A stretch of 64,000 nt of DNA, taken from positions 62,001 through 126,000 of the forward strand of contig NZ_CP059213.1 of assembly GCF_014252255.1 (NCBI RefSeq). Direction: 5' to 3'. A program made the position numbers and the translations under genes. This DNA is from Blattabacterium cuenoti (GTDB lineage Bacteria > Bacteroidota > Bacteroidia > Flavobacteriales > Blattabacteriaceae). This document shows positions 1-8,060 of this stretch, in pieces. Under the pieces are notes generated by a model, which was not told where the DNA came from, ran no database searches, and saw only the letters and a list, made by a program, of their open reading frames with translations. Position 1 is the stretch's first letter. Each line of letters begins with the position of its first letter.

Positions 1-1539
1 ATATTTAAACCTGCTTTAGCAAGAGGATTTATTCAATGTATTGGAGCTACTACATTAAATGAATATAGACAATATATAGAAAAAGATGGAGCTTTAGAAC
101 GAAGATTTCAAAAAATTATGGTTCAACCTTCTTCGGAAAAAGAAACTATAGAAATTTTAAAAAAAATTAAAAGTAAATATGAAAGTCATCATAATGTTTT
201 ATATACAGAAAAAGCAATTAAAGCTTGTGTAGCCCTAACTGTACGATATATTGTAGATCGTTATTTACCTGATAAAGCAATTGATGCATTAGATGAAGCA
301 GGATCACGTGTACATATACAAAATATAAAAGTACCCCAAGAAATAATTTTTTTAGAAAAAAAATTAGAAAATATTCGTGAAGAAAAATCTAAAGTTGTAA
401 AAAGTCAAAAATACGAAGAAGCTGCACGTTTACGTGATACAGAAAAACGTATAGAAAAACAATTAATTAAAGCTCAACAAGAATGGGAAGAATCTTCTAA
501 AGAAAATAAAGAAATTGTATCCGAAGAAAATATTGAAGAAGTTGTATCTATGATGAGTGGAGTTCCAGTAAATAGAATTGCTCAAGCTGAAATGAGGAAG
601 TTAAATAAAATGACAGATATTTTAAAAGAAAAAATAGTAGGTCAAAATGAAGCAGTAGAAAAAATAGTAAGATCAGTTCAAAGAAATAGAACTGGATTAA
701 AAGATCCTAATTCTCCTATAGGTTCTTTTATTTTTTTAGGACCAACAGGTGTTGGAAAAACTTATTTAGCAAAAATTTTTACTAAAGAATTATTTGATTC
801 AGAAGAATCATTAATACGTCTAGATATGAGTGAATATATGGAAAAATTCTCTGTTTCTAGATTAATAGGGGCTCCCCCAGGTTATGTTGGTTATGAAGAG
901 GGTGGTCAATTAACAGAAATTATACGTCGTCGACCTTATTCAGTAATATTATTAGATGAAATAGAAAAAGCACATCATGAAGTATTTAATATTTTATTAC
1001 AAATGTTAGATTACGGATGTGTAACAGATAGTATTGGAAGAAAAATAAACTTTAAAAATACTGTAATTATTTTTACATCAAATATAGGTACGCAACAATT
1101 AAAAGAATTTGGTCAAGGAATTGGTTTTTGTACAAAAGCAAGAAAATCAAATAATTACATAAAAAATGTTTTAGAACAAGCTTTAAAAAGAACTTTTTCT
1201 CCAGAATTTTTAAATAGAATAGACGATATTATTATTTTTAATTCTTTAACAAGAAAAAATATATCTAAAATAACTTCTATAGAATTAGAAAAAATAATAC
1301 TTCATGTATCTAATATCGGTTATCAATTAACTTTATTTCCTGAAGTAAAAGAATTTATTCAAAATAAAGGATTTGATAATGAATATGGAGCTCGTCCTTT
1401 AAAAAGAGTAATAGAAAAATTTATTAAAAATCCTATATCAGAATGTATTATTAATGAAAAATTAAAAAAAGGAGATATAATTTCATTAAAAATGAATGAA
1501 AAAAATAATGACATAGAAGCTTTTATTAAAAAAATATGA
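1..1539 (+). CDS. clpC: ClpC-type AAA+ chaperone ATPase, 5' part missing
   Basis: Hsp100 unfoldase that feeds substrates to the ClpP protease or refolds them. The frame is open from base 1 and reads IFKPALARGFIQCIGATT, the end of the first AAA domain, so the gene begins before the window. A short middle region with a UVR-like segment (EEAARLRDTEKR, near bases 415-465) favours ClpC over ClpB, which has a long coiled coil there. The second AAA domain has Walker A GPTGVGKT (about base 739), Walker B ILLDEIEKAH and the GAPPGYVGYEEGG pore loop, and the C-terminal domain is intact. Its stop overlaps the nth start by 4 bases. Confidence 0.95.
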   Translation: MFKPALARGFIQCIGATTLNEYRQYIEKDGALERRFQKIMVQPSSEKETIEILKKIKSKYESHHNVLYTEKAIKACVALTVRYIVDRYLPDKAIDALDEAGSRVHIQNIKVPQEIIFLEKKLENIREEKSKVVKSQKYEEAARLRDTEKRIEKQLIKAQQEWEESSKENKEIVSEENIEEVVSMMSGVPVNRIAQAEMRKLNKMTDILKEKIVGQNEAVEKIVRSVQRNRTGLKDPNSPIGSFIFLGPTGVGKTYLAKIFTKELFDSEESLIRLDMSEYMEKFSVSRLIGAPPGYVGYEEGGQLTEIIRRRPYSVILLDEIEKAHHEVFNILLQMLDYGCVTDSIGRKINFKNTVIIFTSNIGTQQLKEFGQGIGFCTKARKSNNYIKNVLEQALKRTFSPEFLNRIDDIIIFNSLTRKNISKITSIELEKIILHVSNIGYQLTLFPEVKEFIQNKGFDNEYGARPLKRVIEKFIKNPISECIINEKLKKGDIISLKMNEKNNDIEAFIKKI

Positions 1540-2171
1540 ATATTTTAATAAAAAAAAAAATAATTGAAAAAATATTAGATTTTTTATATCCAGATCCAAT
1601 TAGTACTCTATATTATATAAACGAATATACTTTATTAATAGCTATTATACTTACTGCAAAAAGTAAGGAAAAAATAGTAAATAAAACAACAAAACGTTTA
1701 TTTACAAAAATACAATATCCTAAGGATATTTTTTATTTTTCTATTGAAGAAATAAAAAATGATATACAAAATATAGGACTTCATAATAAAAAAGCAAAAA
1801 ATATTTATGATTTATCTATTATTTTAATAAATAAATATAATAGTGTCATTCCTAAAAATATTTTAAAACTAAAATCTTTACCTGGAGTAGGACATAAAAC
1901 CGCTTCGGTTTTTTTATCTTTTGTATCAAAAATACCTGTATTTCCTGTCGATACTCATATACATAGAATGATGTATCGTTGGAAATTAAGTAATGGAAAA
2001 AATGTTACAAAAACAGAAAAAGATGCAAAAAGTATTTTTAATAAAAAAAATTGGAAAAAATTACATCTTCAAATTATTTCTTATGCGAAAGAATATTCTC
2101 CTTCTAAAAAAATAAATTTAAATAAAGATATAATTTATCAAGAATTATTAAAAAAAAATTTATTATTCTAA
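1536..2171 (+). CDS. nth: Endonuclease III-like DNA glycosylase lacking the 4Fe-4S cysteines
   Basis: Base-excision repair glycosylase/AP lyase family for oxidised pyrimidines. The helix-hairpin-helix LPGVGHKTA with the catalytic lysine, and VDTHIHR with the catalytic aspartate, are both present. The C-terminus, where family members carry C-x6-C-x2-C-x5-C, reads YAKEYSPSKKINLNKD; the 211-residue protein contains no cysteine at all. The motif usually seen as LLSAQATD reads ILTAKSKEK, so the usual Gln and Asp are also replaced. The start overlaps the clpC stop (ATGA), and codons 5-9 span an A11 run at 1550-1560. It faces the DUF3127 gene 8 bases away. Confidence 0.88.
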   Translation: MNILIKKKIIEKILDFLYPDPISTLYYINEYTLLIAIILTAKSKEKIVNKTTKRLFTKIQYPKDIFYFSIEEIKNDIQNIGLHNKKAKNIYDLSIILINKYNSVIPKNILKLKSLPGVGHKTASVFLSFVSKIPVFPVDTHIHRMMYRWKLSNGKNVTKTEKDAKSIFNKKNWKKLHLQIISYAKEYSPSKKINLNKDIIYQELLKKNLLF

Positions 2172-2179
2172 ATTCTACC

Positions 2180-2527
2180 TTAAAAAGGTAAATCATCAAA
2201 GTCATCAGAAGATAAAGATTGAGAGATAGAAGACGTTTTTTTTGAAGAATTTGTAGAATAATCTTCAATTTTCCATCCTTGAATAGAATTAAAATATTTA
2301 ATAATTCCTTCAGGATTAGTCCATTCTCTTCCACGAATATTGATAAAAACTTTTATTTTATCTTTTATATTTATATTTTCTAATAAATCAACCTTATCTT
2401 GAATAAACTCAATCAATATATTTTGAGGATATGCTTCTTCAGAAGTTAAAACCATTTCTCTTTTTCGAAATCCACTATCAAATTTCTGAATTTTAAATAA
2501 TTTTTTTACTATTCCTATAATTTCCAT
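2180..2527 (-). CDS. DUF3127 protein with SSB-like acidic C-terminal tail
   Basis: Small Bacteroidota-specific family; its biochemical function is not established to my knowledge. The 115-residue protein carries the recognisable core: GFRKREMVLT near residue 20, YPQNILIEF, and INIRGREWTNPEG followed by KYFNSIQGWKIEDY. A serine-rich linker (about residues 91-106) leads to the end DDFDDLPF, closely like the E. coli SSB tip DFDDDIPF that docks repair and replication proteins. This suggests a single-strand-DNA-related role, but that is inference. It is last in the leftward run from the M16 peptidases, 13 bases after the SPFH gene. Confidence 0.85.
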   Translation of the reverse strand: MEIIGIVKKLFKIQKFDSGFRKREMVLTSEEAYPQNILIEFIQDKVDLLENINIKDKIKVFINIRGREWTNPEGIIKYFNSIQGWKIEDYSTNSSKKTSSISQSLSSDDFDDLPF

Positions 2528-2540
2528 GAAAATTTATAAT

Positions 2541-3476
2541 TTATTTTTTTTTATTATTATTCTTTTTTTTAAGTGTTTCTCCAATTTGATTAGAAATATT
2601 AAATGAAGTAATCATATTATTTAACATTTCACTAGCAGATCCTGGTGAATTAGGTAATAAAATTAAATTTGTATTACTATTTTCTCCCATAGATTGTAAT
2701 GTATCATAATGTTGTGTTACTACGATCAAAGCAGAAGCTTCTTGTGAATTTATTCCTACATTATTTAATACTTCAACTGATTCTAATATTCCTCTCGCTA
2801 TTTCTCTACGTTGATCTGCTGTTCCTATTCCTTGTAATTTTTTACTTTCAGCTTCTGCTTTTGCTTTAGCAACAATTTTAATTCTTTCAGCTTCTGCTTT
2901 ATATTCAGCTGCTACTTTTTCTCTTTCAGCTGTATTAATACGATTCATAGCTTGTTTAACTTGTTCATCAGGATCAAGATCTGTTACCAATGCTTTAATA
3001 ATAGAATATCCATAATCTAACATAGATCCTCCCAATTCTCCTTTTACTACAAGAGCAATATGATCTTTTCTTTCAAAAACATCATCTAAACGCATTTTTG
3101 GAACTTCTGCTCTAACAACATCAAAAATATAAGAAGTAATTTGAGCATGAGAATTATCTAATTTATAAAAAGCTTCATATACTTTTTCTTCAATGACTTT
3201 AAATTGAACTGATATTTTTACTTTTACAAAAACATTATCTTTTGTTTTTGTATCTACTAAAATATCTAATTGTTGAATTTTTAAAGTTAATTTTCCTACT
3301 ACATGATCTAAAATTGGAATTTTAAAATTTAATCCAGCATAACGAATACTATGAAATTTTCCCATTCTTTCAATAATAAATGCAGTTTCTTGATTAACTA
3401 TAAAAATAAAACTTGAAATAAGAGATAAAATTAAAAGAGTTAATACACCATAAAATAGTAAACTAAAGATATTCAT
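2541..3476 (-). CDS. SPFH/stomatin-like membrane protein (paraslipin/QmcA type)
   Basis: Membrane-anchored scaffold of the SPFH family, members of which organise membrane microdomains and often partner membrane proteases. A hydrophobic segment at about residues 5-27 is followed by the SPFH domain (VNQETAFIIERMGKFHSIRYAG), then an Ala/Glu/Lys-rich coiled coil from about residue 180 (REKVAAEYKAEAERIKI), and a lysine-rich end. The length, 311 residues, is normal for the family. It lies between the SufT-like gene and the DUF3127 gene on the same strand with short gaps, suggesting one transcript. Substrate and partner are unknown. Confidence 0.9.
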   Translation of the reverse strand: MNIFSLLFYGVLTLLILSLISSFIFIVNQETAFIIERMGKFHSIRYAGLNFKIPILDHVVGKLTLKIQQLDILVDTKTKDNVFVKVKISVQFKVIEEKVYEAFYKLDNSHAQITSYIFDVVRAEVPKMRLDDVFERKDHIALVVKGELGGSMLDYGYSIIKALVTDLDPDEQVKQAMNRINTAEREKVAAEYKAEAERIKIVAKAKAEAESKKLQGIGTADQRREIARGILESVEVLNNVGINSQEASALIVVTQHYDTLQSMGENSNTNLILLPNSPGSASEMLNNMITSFNISNQIGETLKKKNNNKKK

Positions 3477-3497
3477 ATTTATTTACTTAAAAATTTT

Positions 3498-3827
3498 TTA
3501 TAAAAAACCTAATTCTAAACGAGCTTCTTCACTCATAAATTCTTTACTCCAAGGAGGATCAAATGTTAAAATGACATCTACATTTTTTATTTCTTTTAAA
3601 GATTCCACTTTATTTTTTATTTCTATAGGTAAACTTTCTGCTACTGGACAATTTGGTGTAGTTAAAGTCATTATTATTTTTACATTTTTTTCTATAGAAA
3701 TTTTAATATCATAAATAAGACCTAATTCATAAATATCTACAGGAATTTCCGGATCATATATACTTTTTAATACCAAAATAATACGATCTTCTAAATTACG
3801 ATCTTCTAAATAATGATCTTCACTCAT
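3498..3827 (-). CDS. sufT: SufT-like (DUF59/MIP18) iron-sulfur assembly protein
   Basis: DUF59 proteins assist maturation or transfer of Fe-S clusters. The 109 residues contain the typical IYDPEIPVDIYELGLIYDI, the conserved cysteine in LTTPNCPVAES, and the end DPPWSKEFMSEEARLELGF. The N-terminus has a small repeat (YLEDRNLEDR). The start overlaps the end of the upstream M16 gene by 4 bases, so the two are translationally linked. Many Fe-S proteins are encoded nearby (ActB, IlvD, MutY), but the specific client is unknown. SufT is the commonest name for Bacteroidota members; the symbol is by similarity. Confidence 0.87.
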   Translation of the reverse strand: MSEDHYLEDRNLEDRIILVLKSIYDPEIPVDIYELGLIYDIKISIEKNVKIIMTLTTPNCPVAESLPIEIKNKVESLKEIKNVDVILTFDPPWSKEFMSEEARLELGFL

Positions 3828-5278
3828 TTTTCATTTTTTTTTAATAAAGATCCAAATTGATCAAAATAGTGAATAGGATAACCTAATTTTTTTATAGAAG
3901 GTAAAATATCATTAATTTTTCCAACAATTATAATTCTACCATTTTTAATAGAAAAAAATTGTTTACATGATTTATGTATATCATCTACAGTAACCAATTG
4001 TATTTTTTTTAAGTAATTTTTATAAAATCCATTTGGAAGATTATTTTTTAATTCACAAATAAAAAGATCACTAATTCTATTTGGATCTTCAAAATCAAGA
4101 ATAAATTGTCCACTTATTTCTTTTTTTTTAATATATAATTCTTCATAAGAAACTTTATCCTTTTTTATTTTTTCAATCTCTTTTAAAATATCTTTAATTG
4201 CTTTTTCTGTAACTTCATTTCTAACTTGAGTGTATACTGAAAAATAACCGATATATCTATCTGATTTTAAAATAGAATAAGCCCCATATGTATAAGCTTT
4301 TTTTTCTCTAAGATTTAAAAATAAACGACTTTGTGGTCCACCACCTAATATTCCATTTGCTAATATAGAAGAAAAATATAATGAATCACTTTTTTTTAAA
4401 CAAACAGGACCTCCAAAACAAATAGTAGATTGTGTCATAGAAGGAAGATCTACTATATCAATTTCTGTTTCAGATGGAATAATATATTCTTTTTTAATAG
4501 AAGGATCAAAATATGATTTACTTTTCCATTGAGAAAAATATACATTACATAACTTTTCTACTTCTTTTTTTGAAATATCTCCTATAAAAGAAAGATAAGA
4601 TATATTTGGGATATAATATTTATTATATAATTGTTTTAAATCATCAAGAGTTATATTTTTAATAGTTTCATGAGTTTCATATTCTCCATAAGGATGATTT
4701 TTTCCAAAGAATAAAACATTTCTCACTCGCTGTAAAATAGCATTAGGATCTTTTTCAATAAGATGAATATCTATAATTCTTTGTTTTATTATTTTTTCTA
4801 ATTCTTTGGAATTATCAAATTTACTATTCATTAAAATATCACTCATTATAGAAACAGATTTATTTATATTTTTTTTTAAAATAGAAATAGATATTTCAAA
4901 AAAAGAAGTATATAAATTAGCTCCTATACAATCAATCATTTCATCTAATTCTTCTTTAGAATGATTTTTTGTTCCAGAACGAAGCATTTGACCAAAAACT
5001 TTTCTTATTCCAGCTTTATCTTTTTCCAAAAAAGGTTTACAATCTAATTCTAGACCTACTCGAACTAAAGGAAGTTTATGATTTTCTACAACCAAAACTT
5101 TCAATCCATTTTTCATATGAAAAAATTCAGGGTTTTTAATATTGATTGTAATTTTTCTTTTTAAAGATTTTGGTGGAATGTTACGATTAACAGTGTTAGC
5201 AAACATAATTGTTGTATAAAAAAAAATTGTTAAAATAAAAATAATTTTTTGAAAAAATTTACTTGTTTTCTGGAACAT
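3824..5278 (-). CDS. M16 family peptidase-like subunit without the zinc motif
   Basis: Pitrilysin-type M16 protein, probably the non-catalytic partner of the gene just upstream. An N-terminal hydrophobic segment (IIFILTIFFYTTIMFA) looks like a signal peptide. The first M16 domain (MKNGLKVLVVENHKLPLVRVGLEL) lacks HxxEH: the position reads VFGQM. The second domain is present (GGGPQSRLFLNLREKKAYTYGAYS). At 484 residues the length is normal. Its start overlaps the end of the active M16 gene by 20 bases. Active and inactive M16 pairs forming heterodimers are common, so this is not scored as decay. Confidence 0.88.
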   Translation of the reverse strand: MFQKTSKFFQKIIFILTIFFYTTIMFANTVNRNIPPKSLKRKITINIKNPEFFHMKNGLKVLVVENHKLPLVRVGLELDCKPFLEKDKAGIRKVFGQMLRSGTKNHSKEELDEMIDCIGANLYTSFFEISISILKKNINKSVSIMSDILMNSKFDNSKELEKIIKQRIIDIHLIEKDPNAILQRVRNVLFFGKNHPYGEYETHETIKNITLDDLKQLYNKYYIPNISYLSFIGDISKKEVEKLCNVYFSQWKSKSYFDPSIKKEYIIPSETEIDIVDLPSMTQSTICFGGPVCLKKSDSLYFSSILANGILGGGPQSRLFLNLREKKAYTYGAYSILKSDRYIGYFSVYTQVRNEVTEKAIKDILKEIEKIKKDKVSYEELYIKKKEISGQFILDFEDPNRISDLFICELKNNLPNGFYKNYLKKIQLVTVDDIHKSCKQFFSIKNGRIIIVGKINDILPSIKKLGYPIHYFDQFGSLLKKNEK

Positions 5279-6590
5279 CGTATAAACGGACTCTATTGTT
5301 TTTATTTAAATATTTATTAGCGACTCTTTTGATGTCCTCTACGGTTATTTTACGGTATATATTTATATCAGTATTAATTAAATTTGCATTTTTGTAGTAT
5401 AAATAATAATGAGATAAATTTGCGGCTATTCCACTCATATAATAATTATCGGATAAAAATTTTTTTTCAAAAAAATTTTTTTGTTTTTCTAATTCATATT
5501 CTGTGATTCCTTTTTCTTTTAATAGATCAATTTCCTCATCTATTATTTTTGTTAATTTATCTAAATTAATTCCAGGATTAATAAGTCCATATATAATAAA
5601 AATTCCATAATCTTCCATTGTATCAAAAAAAGAACCTGCATAAGAAGCCATTTGTTTTGAATTGACAATACTTTTTATAATACGTGAACTTTCTCCGTAA
5701 GACAAAATATGATCTATAATTCTTAATACATAAGAATCTTTATTTGTTATATTTGGAACTCTATATGATAAAAATACTCCAGGAACCTTAGTATTTTTAT
5801 CTACATATGTAGAAAATATTTCTTTATTAATTGGATCTTCTTCTATTTTTTTCATTTTAAAATTCATTATTCCTTTTGGAATAGAAGAAAAATAATTTTG
5901 AATTAATTTCCTTGCTTCATTTATATCAAAATCTCCTGCTACAACTAAAACAGCATTATTTGGAACATAATATGTTTTATAAAATTTTTTATAATCATTT
6001 TCTGTAGCTGCATCTAAATCTTTTTCAAAACCAATAATAGGATATCTATATGGATGTTTTTTAAATAATAAAGAAGGAATTATTTCTGAAATAGCTGTTA
6101 CATAAGGTTGATTTTCTACACGCATTTTTTTTTCTTCTTTAACAACTTCTCTTTGTATATTAATACTTTCTTCATCTACTTTTGCATGAAGCATTCTTTC
6201 AGATTCTAACCATAAAGCTAATGGTAGACGATCAGATGGTAAAATTTCATAATAACAAGTTTCATCATGATTTGTATAAGCGTTATTTTTTCCACCATGA
6301 GATGCTATATACTTAAAGTATTCTCCTTTTTTTATATTTTTGGATCCTTCAAACATAAGATGTTCGAAAAAATGAGCAAACCCAGATTTTCCAGGTGTTT
6401 CATTTTTACTTCCAACATGATATAAAACAGAAATAGAAACTAAAGGGTTTGTATTATCTTGATGCAAGATAACATGCAACCCATTGGATAATTTCTCTTC
6501 TAAAAATTTTATTTTATACAATTCTTTAGAGTTTAAATGATTAAACATTGTAGATAATAACATTAATAAAAAAAAATAAATTTTATACAT
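5259..6590 (-). CDS. M16 family zinc peptidase, catalytic subunit
   Basis: Pitrilysin-type zinc peptidase, probably periplasmic. The inverted zinc motif HFFEH is present in GFAHFFEHLMFEGS, with the third-ligand region REVVKEEKK about 75 residues later. I chose the start at 6590 (MYKIYFFLLMLLSTMFNHL) because it begins a clean signal peptide; a start at 6623 would prepend 11 residues. The final bases overlap the next M16 gene, consistent with coupled expression of a heterodimer. The substrate is unknown; in bacteria such proteins digest peptides in the periplasm. Confidence 0.9.
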   Translation of the reverse strand: MYKIYFFLLMLLSTMFNHLNSKELYKIKFLEEKLSNGLHVILHQDNTNPLVSISVLYHVGSKNETPGKSGFAHFFEHLMFEGSKNIKKGEYFKYIASHGGKNNAYTNHDETCYYEILPSDRLPLALWLESERMLHAKVDEESINIQREVVKEEKKMRVENQPYVTAISEIIPSLLFKKHPYRYPIIGFEKDLDAATENDYKKFYKTYYVPNNAVLVVAGDFDINEARKLIQNYFSSIPKGIMNFKMKKIEEDPINKEIFSTYVDKNTKVPGVFLSYRVPNITNKDSYVLRIIDHILSYGESSRIIKSIVNSKQMASYAGSFFDTMEDYGIFIIYGLINPGINLDKLTKIIDEEIDLLKEKGITEYELEKQKNFFEKKFLSDNYYMSGIAANLSHYYLYYKNANLINTDINIYRKITVEDIKRVANKYLNKNNRVRLYDVPENK

Positions 6591-6675
6591 TATATTATAT
6601 AGAACAAAGTTAAAGATTAACAAAAGAAATTTACAAATTTTTTTTTCTAAAAAATGGAATTTTTTTCTTTTATTC

Positions 6676-6683
6676 TATTTTTG
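6676..6683 (+). promoter_or_regulatory. Candidate -7 element for the act operon
   Basis: TATTTTTG matches the Bacteroidota -7 consensus TAnnTTTG. It lies 27 bases before the ATG at 6711 and inside the longer alternative reading of actA, which argues that the shorter actA start is correct. I see no clear -33 TTG at the expected spacing. Confidence 0.4.
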
Positions 6684-6710
6684 TCAAATTATGAATTTGT
6701 TTATTTAAAT

Positions 6711-8024
6711 ATGAAAAAAATTTTATTCTCTATTTTCATTTTTTATTTATTTTTCTTTTTTTTATTAAAATCTGAAAATATAAAAGGAGATGCTGAAATA
6801 GGAGCAGAACTTTTTAAAAAAAATTGCACAGCATGTCATTCTATGGAATTAGAAAAAAAAATGATAGGACCTGCTTTAGCTGAAGTAACAAAAAATAGAA
6901 CTCGTGAATGGTTACATAGATGGATTATAAATAATAAATCTTTAAGAGAAAGTGGAGATAAAGACGCCATAGCTATTTATAAAAAATATGGAAATTTAGA
7001 AATGAATTTATTTCCTCAATTATCAGAAAAACAAGTAGATGATATTTTATCATTTATTCAAAATCCAATATTAATAAAAAAAAAAGAAGAAATAAAAAAT
7101 TATAAAAATAATAATGAAAATAATGAAAATGAAATAGAAGAAAAAAAATTTTTAACTAAACTAGTTATTTTTTGTTTTAGCATTTTATCTTTGATTTTAC
7201 TATGGATATTATACAGAATACAAATTTTAACTAAGTTATTAAATGAAAAAAAAGATCTTATTTTTGATAAAAAAGATTTTTTTATCAAAATTTTGTATAA
7301 AAAAATTTTAGGAAAAAAAAAGATCAGATGGAGATTATTATCTTATTTTATATTTTTTCTATTTTTTATAGGAATATATGGTATTTGGAATTTTTTAATG
7401 AAAATAGATATTAATAAAGGATATAAACCTAAACAACCTATTTATTTTTCTCATAAAATTCATTCTGATATTAATGAAATTGATTGTCAATATTGTCATT
7501 CTTCTGCAAAATATAGTAAAGTATCCAGTATCCCTTCAGCAAATGTTTGCATGAGTTGTCATATTACTATTGATGAATATAAAGGAGATTATTTAGAAAA
7601 AGGAAAAAGTAGAAATGAATATAATGAAGAAATACAAAAAATATATCATGCGGTAGGATGGAATAAAGAAACTAGAGAATATTCAAAAAAAAATCATCCC
7701 ATTCAATGGATACGTATACATAATATGCCTGATTTTGTTTATTTTGATCATTCTCAACATGTTATAACTGGAGAAAAAATGATAAAAAAATTTAAAAAAG
7801 TGAATTTAGTTTGTAATGCATGTCATGGAGATGTACAAAAAATGGATCAAGTAGAAATGTCTAACGATTTTACTATGGAATGGTGTATTTCTTGTCATAG
7901 AAATGTAGAAATTGATATTAATAATCAATATTATAAAAAATATTTTTCAAATGATATAAAAAAAGAAAAAAAAATAACTGTAGATATGATTGGTGGGACA
8001 GAATGTGCTAAATGTCATTATTGA
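6711..8024 (+). CDS. actA: Alternative complex III subunit ActA, multiheme cytochrome c
   Basis: Periplasmic multiheme subunit of the quinol oxidising complex. Six CxxCH haem sites are visible in order: CTACH, CQYCH, CMSCH, CNACH, CISCH and CAKCH. The first sits in an N-terminal monohaem domain after a signal peptide (MKKILFSIFIFYLFFFFLL) and is separated from the other five by two hydrophobic segments; the last five match the pentahaem core. An in-frame ATG at 6654 exists, but the signal peptide and a TAnnTTTG element between the two starts favour 6711. First gene of actABCDEF. Confidence 0.9.
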   Translation: MKKILFSIFIFYLFFFFLLKSENIKGDAEIGAELFKKNCTACHSMELEKKMIGPALAEVTKNRTREWLHRWIINNKSLRESGDKDAIAIYKKYGNLEMNLFPQLSEKQVDDILSFIQNPILIKKKEEIKNYKNNNENNENEIEEKKFLTKLVIFCFSILSLILLWILYRIQILTKLLNEKKDLIFDKKDFFIKILYKKILGKKKIRWRLLSYFIFFLFFIGIYGIWNFLMKIDINKGYKPKQPIYFSHKIHSDINEIDCQYCHSSAKYSKVSSIPSANVCMSCHITIDEYKGDYLEKGKSRNEYNEEIQKIYHAVGWNKETREYSKKNHPIQWIRIHNMPDFVYFDHSQHVITGEKMIKKFKKVNLVCNACHGDVQKMDQVEMSNDFTMEWCISCHRNVEIDINNQYYKKYFSNDIKKEKKITVDMIGGTECAKCHY

Positions 8025-8060
8025 ATTATATAAATAAAAGTTATTAAAAAAATCAATTAT

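Noticed and set aside
3824..5278. M16 protein without HxxEH as a decayed pseudogene.
   Set aside because: It is full length, has a signal peptide, and pairs with an active M16 gene, a common active/inactive arrangement.
6654..6710. Longer N-terminus for ActA from an ATG at 6654.
   Set aside because: The extension places a hydrophobic segment before a proper signal peptide, and a TAnnTTTG element lies inside it; the start at 6711 fits better.
7100..7288. Open frame on the minus strand inside actA.
   Set aside because: Low-complexity Phe/Ser/Leu sequence opposite a well-supported gene; a composition artefact, as are other antisense frames in actB, dnaJ and ilvB.
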